This document shows positions 1 through 11,451 of a DNA stretch of 64,000 bases, one piece after another. The DNA comes from Reticulitermes speratus (taxonomy: Eukaryota > Arthropoda > Insecta > Blattodea > Rhinotermitidae): positions 24,176,452-24,240,451 of the forward strand of contig JAJKFL010000031.1 of NCBI GenBank assembly GCA_021186555.1. Reading direction: 5' to 3'. Below the pieces are notes generated by a model. It made no database searches. It was given only the letters and a program-made list of their open reading frames with translations, and was not told where the DNA came from. The first letter of the stretch is position 1. Each line of letters opens with the position of its first letter. Made by a program: the position numbers and the translations under genes.

Positions 1-254
1 GTGTGACCCCACACAGTAAAATCAGAATGACCAATCTATATATTACATTTTACCTTCTTTTAGATATTGTGTGATAGCCAGATGATGACAATTGTGACTG
101 AAATATGTAGCTACTCTTTGAAGAAACATGGCTTTGTAGGGCGGGCTGTGATTTGTTATTGAATGTTGCACAGCACAACGGGATGAATTCTATCAAATTC
201 CAATTGTGTGTTTAGCTGAGATTAAACTTTACAAGAATGCTGTATACTATAATA

Positions 255-275
255 TAACTAACTAACTAACTAACT
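255..275. repeat. (CTAA)n microsatellite, LINE 3' tail
   Basis: About five tandem CTAA units lie directly against the 3' end of the adjacent LINE copy; read on the minus strand they are (TTAG)n following the element. LINEs of several clades end in short simple repeats instead of poly(A), so this is probably the element's own tail. Confidence 0.7.
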
Positions 276-915
276 CCATGGAGCAGAGTCCTTCTGGATA
301 AAGCTAACAGGTCGTCAGCTAGTCAAGAAATTCCCCGCGTTTTATAGAACCCGAAGGTTCATTACCGCATTCACAAGAGCCCTCCACCTGTCCCTATCCT
401 GAGCCATATAAATCCAGTCCATGCCCCCCCATCCCACTTCTTAAAGATCCATTTTAATATTATCCTCCCATTTACGCCTGGGTTTTCCAAGTGGTCTCCT
501 TCTCTCAGGTCTCCCCACCAAAATCCTGTATGCACCTCTCCCCTCCCCATACGTGCTACATGCCCCGCCCACCTCATTCTTCTTGATTTGATCACCCGAA
601 TAATATTTAGTGATGAGTACAGATCATTAAGTTCCTCGTTATGTAGTCTTCTCCACTCCCCTGTTACCTTGTCCCTCTTAGGCCCAAATATTCTCCTCAG
701 CACCCTATTCTCGAACACCGTCAGCCTATGTTCTTCCCTGAGTGTGAGAGACCAAGTTTCACACCCATACAAAACAACAGGCAAAATTATACTTCTGTAT
801 ATCTTAATCTTTGTATTTTTGGATAGCAAACTGGAAGACATAAGATCATGCACCGAATGATAAGGAGCATCCCCGACTTCAATCTGCTCTTAATTTCTTC
901 CTGAATGGTACACTA
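276..915 (-). mobile_element. LINE-1 copy: 5'-truncated non-LTR retrotransposon, RT C-terminal region
   Basis: The minus strand encodes the C-terminal part of a LINE reverse transcriptase. An open frame covers 853-371, with the motifs [56 protein letters not shown] and [11 protein letters not shown] in the order expected for this family. Downstream, in shifted frames, come [11 protein letters not shown]-like residues and a short 3' UTR, then the (TTAG)n tail. The homology continues in another frame to about 905. No catalytic YADD-type motif or endonuclease domain is present, so this is a 5'-truncated dead copy. It matches the fragment at 22504-22808 closely, which suggests a fairly young family. 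The clade (RTE-like or other) is my guess from memory. Confidence 0.85.
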
Positions 916-1027
916 TATTTGAATTAAATGGAACACACGTCTTGTTACTTCGTGTGTAGCTGCTAGTGTAGACCGAGCAAGGATGAAAACATAACGTCTC
1001 TGTCCACGCTGTGTCAGTATATAGGCG

Positions 1028-1115
1028 GAACTGTTATGTGAGTGGTCAACTTAACGCCTCATCCGATTTATCCCGGACAAAGAACCTCGGTACCCATTGA
1101 CTTCTAGATCGAGTC
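1028..1115 (-). mobile_element. SINE-D fragment
   Basis: Read in reverse, this short piece matches the central domain of SINE-D: a GGTACC...GGG-like box followed by the GTTGACCACTCAC-like stretch. Head and tail are missing. Confidence 0.45.
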
Positions 1116-1289
1116 TCGGTACTTCATAGTTCGACGTCGTACTTTTCTTCAAATGCTGCCTCAGTGCTGAATAAATGATCAGATTAAATGTATTTAGTAA
1201 TTCATCAACGCGTTCACGAAACTCCGCAATGGAAAACTATCCTCGGCGGCTGTAACTAAGTGAATATTTTTTTAAAAATCCATTTCTAT

Positions 1290-1700
1290 AAAATTAGTTC
1301 TCCCAATTTCCACCCATTTATGCTTGTGTCTCTCAAGGTGTCTTTATCTTGCTACCAAGGATACCTTTCTCATCTTCCCGGTGGCTCACTCAATGGAATC
1401 TTCTTGAGAAAAAAGTTAATAAATAATAGAGGTTATGAAAATTACCACTACGCCGTTTCTTTCTCTTAGACTCCAGTATTTTCCTCAGCACTTTGTTCTA
1501 CGTCATCTCTCTCTATCTTCTTTTCTCAGAGAGAGAGAGAGAGACAGGAAGAGAAAGAGAGAGCCAAAGTTTCATACCATTATAAAGCACATGAAAGATT
1601 ATAGCTTCATATATTTTAATTTTTAGTCTTATATAAATAGCAGACTGCAAGATAAAATATGCATAAGCTCCTACTTTTCTGAGGTAGCCTGTATCAGACA
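1290..1700 (-). mobile_element. Old, diverged LINE-1 relative
   Basis: The segment aligns by eye, with many differences, to the 480-830 part of the LINE-1 copy upstream: the CTCAGCACTTTGTTCT block, the CCAAAGTTTCATACC block and the ATATTTTAATTTTTAG block occur in the same order. A GA-rich insertion, (AG)n at about 1527-1565, interrupts it. No usable frame survives. Confidence 0.55.
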
Positions 1701-2016
1701 CTACATTTTCATTACTGACAACAGGAAGAGTAGTAAATTTTTATGTGCCATGTTAGAAAACTCTAGAAAACATAGTCTGTTGTTAAGTGGAAGTTAAGGC
1801 TGAAATAGTATTTAAACAGTGTTGGTATTAGATTGTTACCCTTTCTTGACCTTCCGTACGATTTTTCCTGGGGAGAAAGTAATTGATTAAGTAAATCTGA
1901 TTTTAATGTATGCTACATTAATTCATATGTACTTCAAAGTGGTTCTTCGCGGTAGCCTGAGATAAGGCGCAGCGGACTTCTGTGAGCCTCGTGTAATGAA
2001 AACGCTGCTCCATATA

Positions 2017-2578
2017 CAGGGTTATTTATAATTCCCTGACACATTTAATAAAATCGGTACACTTGAATGGCGGAAAGGATTATAACCTGCGACCTAAAGA
2101 TGAAAGAGAAACTCTCGAAGTTTTTTTTCGCACACCTCATAAGCGCTCTATATGTCCGCCCTTTGTGACAAGGCAGACGTAAAGCCGATGATCCATTTCC
2201 GCCCATACCCGCTGCAGCATGTCATCGATTTGAGATGGCAGCGATGATTCTTCTTTGCTGCTCAGGCAGATCCTGTGGTAGAAGAAAGACAGAGTCCTTA
2301 ACATATTCCTATAATAAAAAATCGCATGGCTTTAGGTCAGGCGATCTTGGTGGCCAACGAAACTGTGCCTGGTCTCCTGCAGCGGGTATGGGCGGAAATG
2401 GGTTATCGGCTTGACTTCTGCCATGTCACAAACGGCGGACATACATAGCATTTATGAGGTATGCGAAAAATAACTTGGCTAGTTTCTCTTTCCATCTGTA
2501 GGTCGAATGTTACAATTCTTTCCACCATTCAAGTGTACCGAATGTGTGAAATGTGTCAGGAAATTATGAATAACCCTG
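2017..2578. mobile_element. Mariner-like DNA transposon derivative with long inverted arms
   Basis: The element starts CAGGGTTATTTATAATT after a TA (2015-2016) and ends with the inverted match at 2578. The arms are about 200 bp and diverged. The left arm, read on the minus strand, encodes a transposase C-terminus (DDMLQRVWAEMDHRLYVC, then KGGHIERL and a stop). The right arm encodes a decayed version of the same peptide on the plus strand. The centre retains, on the minus strand, out-of-frame remains of the catalytic SPDL region. It is therefore an inverted duplication of the 3' half of a mariner-type transposon, not a simple deletion. The TA expected on the right is now AA. The same superfamily occurs at 55017 and 63895. 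Confidence 0.8.
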
Positions 2579-2644
2579 AACAGAGGATGATTTCTGAAAC
2601 AATTTAGTGAACTAGACCATTGGTTTTCAAATTGTTTGCTGGGT

Positions 2645-2850
2645 TACCAATAAGTTAGGAAAATTAGAAGGAAAGATAGAAATGACGGGAGAACGAGGAA
2701 GAAGGCGTAAGCAGCTATTGGATGACCTTAAGGAAAAGAGAAGGTACTGAAAATTGAAAGAGGAAGCACTAGATCGCACCATGTGGAGAACTCGCTTTGG
2801 AAGAGGCTATGGACCTGTCGTAAGACAGACTACAGAATGACTGTACCAAT
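2645..2850 (+). mobile_element. LINE-2 fragment: RT C-terminal tail
   Basis: The plus strand reads KLEGKIEMTGERGRRRKQLL, then DDLKEKRRY, KLKEEALDRTMWRTRFGRGY and GPVVRQTTE with one internal stop. This is the conserved tail of an insect LINE ORF2 that differs from LINE-1. Only the last 65 or so codons are present. An inverted second copy lies at 21918-22150. Confidence 0.75.
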
Positions 2851-3160
2851 AAGTGAAAATAAACAATTTCAGTTGTACCATAAATACATTTTGTACTTAA
2901 ATAAAAGAGCTTAAATTGTAAAGATTGGTTGAAAGCGGGTTGAGTTATGTAGTGTTTCCAGCAATGTTGCGTGTTAGTAAACACGTGTAGCTTATGTTTA
3001 TGTTTATGCTTATGCTTATGTTTTTAAACTTTTATCCTTATTATATTTCGATTTTTAAAATTAATGCTGCGTACCAGTAAACAGTGTTTTGCCTACCAGT
3101 TGTGGTACAAGTAACACAGTTGGAGAAACCAACTAGACCGTTCAATATTTTTTCTATATT

Positions 3161-3386
3161 TTAACCCTTGAAAGATGAGAGGTTGCTGTGTGAACCACCT
3201 GGTTTAATATTCAGAAAGTCTACGTTTTGTCCATGGAAGGGATTCCTGTGTTTCATGTGGTTCTCAGAACCAACAGCGATTAGTTCCTTTTCAAGCTCGA
3301 AGTTAATGGTTTTTACAATCGAGACGGAGTGTGTTTACTGCGCGGTACGAATATAAATCATCTAACTTTCGTCTTCAAAACTTTAA
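3161..3386. mobile_element. TTAA-flanked MITE (piggyBac-like ends)
   Basis: TTAACCCTTGAAAGA at the left and GTCTTCAAAACTTTAA at the right form a degenerate inverted repeat with TTAA at both edges. The interior shares the block GTGTTTACTGCGCGGTACGA with the copies at 19324 and 48731. A TTAA target and CCCTTTAAAG termini are typical of piggyBac-derived MITEs. It has no coding capacity. Confidence 0.6.
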
Positions 3387-5058
3387 TTTGCAAAGTAGTA
3401 GGGGCTGTCTGCGGCATCGTTTTTAGCTACGGGCTGTATGTTTAAAGTTTTCGTGACATTTTATTCTAAGATTACGGACCTCTGGATTGTGACGCCGTGT
3501 AGTCTGTTACGTGGTTACCAACATTTGAAGATGCTTCGGTCTTCAGTTTGCAAGTCACTTGTACCCTGAAGATGGAGGAGGAACCCCCCCCCCCCGAACT
3601 TTAGTAACTATCTACAAGGTTATACGGTTTCTCATCCAAGAGTATATTTCCGCGAACACCGAGACATGCATGAGTATTTCTGTCTCTGAGTGCCCTGCTA
3701 TTTGAATCATCTTTTCACAAATTTCTAGAAGCTGTTATCAGTTGTAATTATCTAGATTTCGTGGTGTTGCTTCTTCTGTTTTCAGTGATGAATCATCTAG
3801 GAGCCTGAAGCTCTTTGAGTAAAAAGAAAGAATAGTAGACGATGGTTGACAAAGCGCTGACGAGCTGGGGCAGGGACTAGAAAGCCCATGCCGCTGAATG
3901 ATGTGTATCTCACTACTAGCTGTACAGACAAAATGACGTTTTATTTTTGATGTGGAAGGCTTAGTGATTCGCTCTGCCCTGTGTGCCTTGTAAATTACTT
4001 TGTGACTTTCCTGCTTTTTTGAAAATCAGTACTTTCACAAATTTTTTTCTGTACCTCTGGGTCTGATAGATCTATTAGCAGTGATATTTTGAAGCGACAC
4101 TCTAGTGTTAAGAGCTCAAGTTGGGCATATACTACTGAAATCAAGGCGCCACGAATAAACTTTTCAGCATATTACAGGCACTTCGGACTTACGCAATTTA
4201 AAATTACGCAATTTCAGGCTTACGAAGTTTTAAAAAAAGTAAATAACTGAACTAATAAAGTTTCTGAAACGCGCGCTGTGAGACGAACGTGGCGGAAGAA
4301 TTCTGCTGGGCGATAACACAGGCGTCGAGGCAGCCATTCTGCGGCCGATCAGTTTCCAGTGTGGTGGATTTTGGATTTCAGTTGGATTCCCTTTTATACG
4401 CATATACACTTGACCACACAAATACTCAGTTCTGGCTTGCGCAAAATTCGGCTTGCGCTTAACGTTCCGGAAAGTAACTAGTCGAGTAGTGTCTGTATTC
4501 GAATTTTCGCTGTTGTGAGAGTCACTGGATCCTGTGGTCACGTTGTCAGTCGCGGGTTGGTCTGCGTCAGAGCTGTAGTGAACCAAAACATGCCAAATTT
4601 ACATTGATTTCTGTTACAAATAACCACGTGTTGCTTTCAACCGGGTGTCATCGTTCACGCTTTCCTGTCCTGATGTGATACTGTCCTTGTGTCTGTGCCT
4701 TAGTTTCCTCTCTGAAATTGTTTAACAAATTTGGATAAAACTGATACCTCGCAGTCTGCACTTAAAGAAGCTGGCAACTACAAACTTGCCTTTCCAGCCG
4801 GCCACCACATTACTGTATCTCATTCGACGTCACACAAGGCCAGCACTTAGCACAGGACAGTAAAGTAACTGAAAATGTTACCTCCTTTATGGTGACAGAA
4901 GTCTGCAGTAAGTAGGATTTTAAATATAAATTAAATGCACTTTACTCATTTCAGGGACGCCTTATGACTTGTCTTAAGAAGCAGACACGACTAATCAAAC
5001 GGCGGACTAGACAGACCAACAAAATGTCTCGCGTTGTATTCACCGTGCATCATGTTAT
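3387..5058. other. No recognised element; one doubtful ORF
   Basis: I see no repeat or domain that I can name. A 118-codon open frame on the minus strand (4586-4230) begins with a Ser/Asp/Asn-rich segment and contains NPPHWKLIGRRMAAS. It matches no family I know, has no splice context I can defend, and could be chance. Confidence 0.4.
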
Positions 5059-5178
5059 CTAATTAAAATTCTTATTAGACCAACATGTGCACTATATTCT
5101 TATAACCAAGTCCATCAACCAATTGACTTGGTTATAAGAATATAGTGCACATGTTGGTCTAATAAAACTTTTAATTAG
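5059..5178. repeat. Near-perfect palindrome, 54-bp arms, 12-bp loop
   Basis: The left arm 5059-5112 and right arm 5125-5178 are reverse complements with two mismatches, both in the outer part; the inner 39 bp match exactly. The loop is 5113-5124. The outer sequence GACCAACATGTGCACTATAT resembles the ends of the fold-backs at 33261, 32930 and 56812, so this may be a small member of that family. It lacks the central CTGANGA-hairpin-GAAAC motif. Confidence 0.85.
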
Positions 5179-5469
5179 TTAACAAAATGTCTATTCATAT
5201 AACCACCTAAATAAAATAAAATCATGATATAACCTTTACAGGGCTAAGATCAATCTGCATTGTGCCTATTTTGATATTCACTTTGAACTTTACGGAGAAC
5301 ACAATGTGCTTCCATTATCAAGACCAAGCTGTTAGTACTGTGTAAATGACGTTATTTATTGTAAGAATCTTAGAGAACATATTTATACACCGCGTGGAGA
5401 AAATTCAGAGATTTTATTGTCACGCCTGTTTTATATACGGAAATCACCTGGTTGTAAAGGAATAAATTC

Positions 5470-5945
5470 CCATAGTTAGACATCTGGTCAAGTATTTCCC
5501 TGTTTTATGGAACCCAAGTTTAATATCGCATTTTCCAAAGGCTAGTGTTAGTGTCTATGTTGAGCCAGCTGTATCTAACACACACGACCTACGGTTTTTC
5601 GTAAGAGCCTTTTACAACTTATCCTCTCATTTGATGTCTCTCAAATGGTTGTTAGATTCTGTCCGCCTTTATCAACAAGAAATTCATGCTACATGTTCCG
5701 CCCTCTTATTCTCCCTTATTCGTGATTCTAAAAATAGAATATTAAATGAAGGGTACAATTTATGAATATTTTCGGTGTATAGTATTTTCTGTCCCTCTCT
5801 TTCTTTATATATGATGATAATATTCTCTCCACTTTGTTCTTACCATATACGTACCTTCTAGCAGATTGAGACGAACACTTTCAGGCCAACATAAAGCATC
5901 TATCTGTATCATTTGTACCCTCCGATGCTACTACTTCAACATTTT
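5470..5945 (-). mobile_element. Old, diverged LINE-1 copy
   Basis: Blocks such as TTTATGGAACCCAAG, GCTACATGTTCCGCCCTC and TTATTCTCCCTTATTCGTGA recur in the same order as in the LINE-1 copy at 276-915, with heavy divergence. It is an old minus-strand insertion without a readable frame. Confidence 0.55.
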
Positions 5946-6708
5946 TATCTAGTTATGGAATTCTGTGTTAATGCTTATATTGGAATACTGCGAGAAGTAA
6001 AGTGAGTTAGAGGCTCTTAGTTGCATGACGTCTAGTCACTTCAGAATCGCTGCGTTCTATCTTAATCCCCCCGTTCATGGTGGAATGCTCTGGTATCTCT
6101 CCTGCTTTACGTAGCATTGCGAAGTCATTCAGAAATAAATAAATATATATATATATGTAAAGTTATACTGATTCTGTTTTTATTCTGTGTGTCAGAGTAC
6201 CACTTGTGAATTCCCACTTGGAGTGCCAGAGAAGAGGTCTGTCTGCACTACATTCCTGCCAAAGAGCTCAAACGTCAAACATTTCACGCGAAACGGGATG
6301 GAAGAGAACGAGAGGGGATAGTAGAGGGAAATAAGTGAAAATCGATTGTTACTGGTTCTAGCCCTGTGATATACGGTCCCATTCTCATCCTTTCCTCCTG
6401 CCCTGACCACCACCATCACGAACAACCACCCGTCAACGCTGGCAAGTTAAATACCGTTCAGAGGGAGTCTCAAAAAGTCCCATTATTTCCCAAACTCTCA
6501 CCCACAGACAATGTAAAACGCATTTCAACCACCGTTCCCGACTCCATATCTGTTTCTCAACAGAAGAACGCATTATTACTTTTTCTGGTTGAAGTGATGT
6601 CTCTAGTCTTGAAATGCTCGTGTACATACAGGCAGCTTCGTGAATATGGCGCGGTCAGGCCGGGCTGTGAGAAACAGAAACGGCAGCAGCTGATGTATTC
6701 TGGAGACA
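5946..6708. other. No recognised element
   Basis: Apart from a short AT run near 6143-6160 there is nothing I can name. Overlapping open frames on both strands (6366-6719 and 6192-6627) have no domain features. Confidence 0.4.
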
Positions 6709-6907
6709 ATATAATATAATATAACATAATATAATACAATGTAATATAATATAATATAATATAATATAACATAATATAATATAATATAATGTAACATAAT
6801 ATAATACAATATAATATAATATAATATGTAACATAATATAATATAATACAATCTAATATAATACAATGTAATATAATATAATATAATGTAACATAATATA
6901 ATATAAT
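6709..6907. repeat. ATAAT pentanucleotide array
   Basis: Roughly forty tandem 5-bp ATAAT units with scattered variants (ATAAC, ACAAT, GTAAT). The variants recur in ordered groups, which suggests segmental duplication inside the array. The minus-strand open frames rich in Y, I and L that cross it are by-products of the repeat. Confidence 0.95.
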
Positions 6908-7724
6908 GTGTTTGCCTGTAGTGTAACAAAGTGCAAGTGTGTCACAGAGTGTCGCATTTGTAATGTAATTCTGCTTAGTCATTATGCAGATATTTTACTG
7001 GAATCGTGAATAGCCATTGAAAACGACTCCATTGTTCCATTACTGTACATTAGCGATAAGGGTAACAAAATGCACGTCCAGTTCACGTATGTAGGCCCGC
7101 GTGTGTCTGAACCTATCTAATGCTGTTTGCTGGATGAAAGTTTGATATGCTGTAGGCCTAATGTCGTATTATGTTAAAAGGCAGAATTTGCATGTTACGA
7201 GACGCTTCTTCTTCTGCTTCATATTTTCAAATTTATCGTAACAGCAAAGTTAAAATCTGTTTATCCAAACACAACGCCACAAAGGAATACAGAAAGATTT
7301 GAGGTGAAGATTTGTGCATTTACTTTGGCTGATGGGGAGGGGTGAAGGCGGTGGGTTGGTATTTTTACATCTCTGTAAGTTAGGCTGCACGACATTGAAT
7401 GGTGGAATGATTGCTGAATTGGAAATTCTGCGGTGCAATCGAAGCATGGATGGTATAGGTGGATTACTTACGTAAAGTCCTTGTCATTTTTATAATGATC
7501 TTCCCTGCGAGTCTCAACTGAATTTACGGTCCTCTTACTTTTCACGTGATTATAGCTGTTACATATAAAGAAGCGGTTTATTTCGCTAGCACTCCCTTCT
7601 AGCTGACTGCAGGACACTTAGCTACCCGCACACGGCTGCAGTGACGTCAAACCAAGATTCTCTGACTAAACACAAAGGACTTCTTGAAAATAATCTTACT
7701 ATTAAATCCCTGAATTTTCTGGGA
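6908..7724. other. No recognised element
   Basis: Single-copy-looking DNA. I see no inverted repeat, tRNA-like box or convincing coding frame. Confidence 0.4.
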
Positions 7725-7865
7725 GGGAATGAGGAAAACCATTAAACTCAGGATAAGGTGTGCCGGCCGAGGTTCGAACCAGACATCTCAGGGATGCAAG
7801 TGTAGAGCCTTATCTCTTCGTTAGCCTGTTCTGTTACATTTACGTCCCGCGCATTCCAGGCCCTG
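7725..7865 (-). mobile_element. tRNA-headed SINE-like fragment
   Basis: In reverse complement there is a B-box-like GGTTCGAACC preceded by a degenerate tRNA head and followed by a block ending ATGGTTTTCCTCATTCCC, which resembles bodies of known insect SINEs. Family not assigned. Confidence 0.4.
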
Positions 7866-7984
7866 TGCCTCTTTACTCACTGAATCTGAGCATTCAGCTT
7901 CTAGCCTCCTGCGCTTAACTCGCGATACTCATTGTGTACGAGAATACGAGTATGCGGTCGTATTGACGGGTCTGAATGCGGTGA

Positions 7985-8052
7985 TGTAGATAATAACCCC
8001 GCCGGGAATCGAACAATTGTTGCCCAGTCTGTAGCTTTGCACTTTAAGGCCA
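7985..8052 (-). mobile_element. tRNA-like SINE head fragment
   Basis: Read in reverse, GTTCGATTCCCGGCGGGGTT is a good B box with a degenerate upstream arm. No body follows that I can recognise. Confidence 0.35.
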
Positions 8053-8060
8053 CAAATAAA

Positions 8061-8935
8061 TGAGGGACCAGGGGAAAGATACAAAGAAATGGAAGATAGC
8101 GCCTGTTACTATCAGTTCCGGTAGATGTACGTATGAGCCGAAACCGTTTCGCGATATTCCTATGGCAAATAGTCGTGAAAAGCTCACATCACTTTTTGCC
8201 AATTTTGCCGTTTGTTAACATTGTATTTCGGCGTGTAATGACAGTCACATATCTGCATAATTGCTTTACGCCAATTTCTAGTTAATTCTGTCCGAAATAA
8301 ATATCACACCAAAGATTTGATTTGTCTCTTTTTTTGTGCTAGAATGGGATTGCTGTTCAATAATGTGAATGGCCATGCTACGTGAATTTTAATGATTATT
8401 TGCGAGATGACCATGTCCTCTTTCAACTAACTTTTGCCTGGAGCTAAAGGGGATGGTTTTGTTTTTTGGACGATGACGGCTTGCCTGGAAGCTATGTATT
8501 GTTGGTGGTATCTGAACACTAAATATACTCTGGAGCGCTGTTTGCATATTACAGTGATCGGTTGTCAAATTGTGAGAATTGCTATGGCGTTTGATCTCTA
8601 TAAATTGTAAACGGAACAGATATAAAATCTGGAACTTCGGCCAAAACTCGTCCAAATGACAGCATAAACTTTTTAAAGAAGGAACTAGCTATAGGTGCAG
8701 TGTGCAAAAGTACGGATTATTTGTCTATACCCGAAAAACCGAATCACACAGAACACTAACATGCAAATATTGCAGTCAAGTTTTCAGCGAGGAATTCCTG
8801 AATTACAATGACCGAGATTTGGCTTTATAGTTGAGGAATGTGTACTGTGTTTGAATGATCATGCTGGTATGTTGAACGTACTTGTAGATTGCAATCATGA
8901 AGACTTAATACTACAAATTTATATGTTTTATGAAG
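8061..8935. other. No recognised element
   Basis: AT-rich DNA with no repeat or coding feature that I can name. Confidence 0.4.
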
Positions 8936-8970
8936 GTATTATTATTATTATTATATTATATCATATTATA
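8936..8970. repeat. (ATT)n microsatellite
   Basis: Short ATT run grading into ATATT. Confidence 0.85.
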
Positions 8971-8984
8971 AAAATTGTCCCTCC

Positions 8985-9262
8985 GGCCGGTGTGTAACTG
9001 CGGCAAATTCTATTTGTAATCATATGGATGTTTTCAGAAGGGAATTTGTTACACTTAGTCAGATGTAATAATTTATTACATTATTTTAAGGTGTTCTTAT
9101 TAATTATCTAAGCAAGTTATTGTTTGTTTATTTATTTGTTTTGGTTGTGTTTGTTTTATTTTTGCTTTGTATATTGTCCGTTGTTATTTATGTTTGTATG
9201 TTGTGCTGTTTGTGTAATTGGCCTTCTGGCTGTTGACTCGGCACATTAATAAACCACAATTG
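8985..9262 (+). mobile_element. Possible LINE 3' UTR
   Basis: A T/G-rich stretch leads to GGCTGTTGACTCGGCACATT, then AATAAACCACAATTGAATTG. The closing AATTG repeats resemble a LINE simple-repeat tail. No coding part is attached, and this is a weak call. Confidence 0.25.
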
Positions 9263-10162
9263 AATTGAATTAAATTATTATATAAATAACAAACGGACAT
9301 GTGACCAGCGTGGAAAATAAATGGACACAGACAAAGTATTTGTTCTGGCCGAAATCGAGAGCCTAAATAAAAGGCTGTTACGCCGCTTACGCACACATTT
9401 CTTAGTACAGAACATCAAACACAGTTCGGGACTCAGCTTTACAGCCTCAGATGCTGGGAAATGTAGGGGAAGTATGTGGAAGGATTCGCGGAAGGAACAC
9501 GTCTTACCGCTGCTGTGAGAACGAGTGGACATGGTGTGGTGTACTCTTCGAAAACATTTGTTGCAAGAGCCGGTGTGAGAAGAGAGTGGTTGCACAGCAC
9601 TGTTAGCTGGTGAGCAAATGTCTTCTGTATCGGTAGTAGCGTGTAATACACAAATTAGAAAATGGGGCGTGTTGTGAAATGCCTTCCGGAGAAGCAAAGT
9701 TGAATCCCGAACTGTACAGTGCTGTCATGACTTTAATGATTATAGAGGTTTTACTGCAGGTTATCAACACAGTGCTCCTGTGACACTAACCATGAAGAGG
9801 TCATAGTTCAGAGTGTCAGAGTCATATCAAAGACGTTAAAATAGGACTGTGCACTTAGCAGAGTTATTTTCATTTTTCGGATGACATAATAAAGTGAATT
9901 AATTTAGATGCTTATGGACCATAAGAATATGGCCGTTGTTTTTGTTTTAACTGAAAATATTAACTTCATGACATGGACTTTAGAGGCAACAAACTTTTGA
10001 AATGCCAAAATATCGCTCAAGTCGTCACAGCAAATACATGTCTTTAGGTACAGTTACCAAAACTCCTATTTATAGATATTGTCATCTCGGCGACTTACAG
10101 TTACTAGGTGTAGTGCAGGACAAAATTATGAGTCCTTGTACTAAACTTTATGGTAAATTTCC
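9263..10162. other. No recognised element
   Basis: Open frames of up to 139 codons on the minus strand (9697-9278) have no recognisable domain or signal. I treat them as chance. Confidence 0.35.
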
Positions 10163-10345
10163 AGACCGGTTCTGAGTTCCACGTAGCCTGCTATTCAGTG
10201 GGTACTGGAAGGTATTGCCCCCGGGGGACGGGGGTGTGAGTGGCTGGGTATAAACCTGACCACACACCTCCATTTAGTGTCAAGGTTAAGAATGATTGGA
10301 TCTATACCTCCACTCCTTCATATGCCTATATGGTAATCACGGTGA
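10163..10345 (+). mobile_element. SINE-D, diverged headless copy
   Basis: Shows the order CCAGACCGG, GTGGGTACTGG, CCCCCGGGGGACGGGGGTG, CATTTAGTGTCAAGGTTAAG, ATACCTCCACTCC, which is the SINE-D body from centre to tail. The tRNA head is missing. Confidence 0.6.
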
Positions 10346-10635
10346 CAATATTACCTTAATTTTTCGGTAATTTTAACATATTTTTTCTTCCATCTTGCTA
10401 TCTTGTGTTCCCCCTATTAAGGCCGTTTTGCATGAAATTTTATATGAACGCTGCGGATACCTGAAATTCGTACACTTAGGTTTCCTACAATCGGCAGTAA
10501 GGCAATGGCGGACATACAAACATGGGGGGGGGGGCACTAACACCGTTTATTTTGGACATGGTAACCGAAGTTCAAAAAGGTATGTAATTTTTATTACGGC
10601 AAATTATATAGACTTAGGTTAACACTATTGCTCTG

Positions 10636-10690
10636 CAACACACACATACACACACACACGCACACACACACACACACATATATATATATA
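10636..10690. repeat. (CA)n-(TA)n microsatellite
   Basis: An imperfect CA dinucleotide run passes directly into a TA run. Confidence 0.9.
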
Positions 10691-11106
10691 CCCCTTTTTA
10701 CGCCTTTTTCGATAACACCCCTTGCTAATGTACACAACTTCATAATTTACACCTCATTTTCGGTTTAACACCCTTTGACTGACTGCGTTCTATTACGCTA
10801 ACCCCTTATTTATGATGGGAATATCATTTTTGGTTTACGCCTTTTTTATTTTAAGGGATGCAACTACGGCTGAAAACAAGGGCTGGGTATGTACATAGTG
10901 CTGTCTGTCTTGAACTGATGAACACTGGAATTTTAGCAAAGATTGGAAAGGTGATAGATCATAGATAACTATACAAACTGTATATGGAATGTTGATGATA
11001 AGCGAACATTACAGATATGATGCAGTTATGACGAGAAATGTAGCACAAAATGTCTGTGCGTACTTACGAAACCCTTCCCGAAAAGAAAATTATATGGCTG
11101 ACAATA

Positions 11107-11160
11107 ATTACTACTACTACTACTACTACTACTACTACCACAATAATAATAATAATAATA
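11107..11160. repeat. (TAC)n-(AAT)n microsatellite
   Basis: About ten TAC units followed by AAT units; the neighbouring SINE-A copy has inserted at its right edge and AAT units resume on the other side at 11421. Confidence 0.9.
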
Positions 11161-11414
11161 CTTGTTTTTTCCATGGCGTGACAGCCCCTAATGGGCCAGA
11201 CCCTCATTTTTCGAGGCTTCACGATCACACTCAGACACACCACACTCGGTAGGACTCCTCTGGACGAGTGATCAGCACGTCGCAGACGTACCTGACAACA
11301 CACAACACTCACAAGAGACAGACATCCATGCCCCCGGTGGGATTCGAACCCGCAATCCCCACAAGCGAGCGGCAGCAGACCCACGCCTTAGACCGCGCAG
11401 CCACTGCGATCGGC
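11161..11414 (-). mobile_element. SINE-A, full length
   Basis: In reverse: the head begins GCCGATCGCAGTGGCTGCGC (A-box region), then B box GGGTTCGAATCCC, then ATGGATGTCTGTCTCTTGTG, the conserved body, GGGGCTGTCACGCCATGG and a short A tail. It is tRNA-derived, non-autonomous and transcribed by Pol III when active. AAT repeats flank both sides, so the target was probably the microsatellite. Confidence 0.9.
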
Positions 11415-11420
11415 TAGCTA

Positions 11421-11451
11421 TAATAATAATAATAATTATTATTATTATAAT
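11421..11451. repeat. (AAT)n/(ATT)n palindromic microsatellite
   Basis: AAT units switch to ATT units, making a self-complementary run. It continues the microsatellite split by the SINE. Confidence 0.85.

Noticed and set aside
255-275. Telomere-like (TTAG)n
   Set aside because: The insect telomere unit is TTAGG (5 bp); this is a 4-bp unit at the end of a LINE copy.
4230-4586. 118-codon minus-strand ORF as a host gene
   Set aside because: Serine-rich start but no known domain, no splice or promoter context, and length within chance range for 64 kb in six frames.
6557-6982. Open frames rich in Y, I and L on the minus strand
   Set aside because: They come from the ATAAT array.
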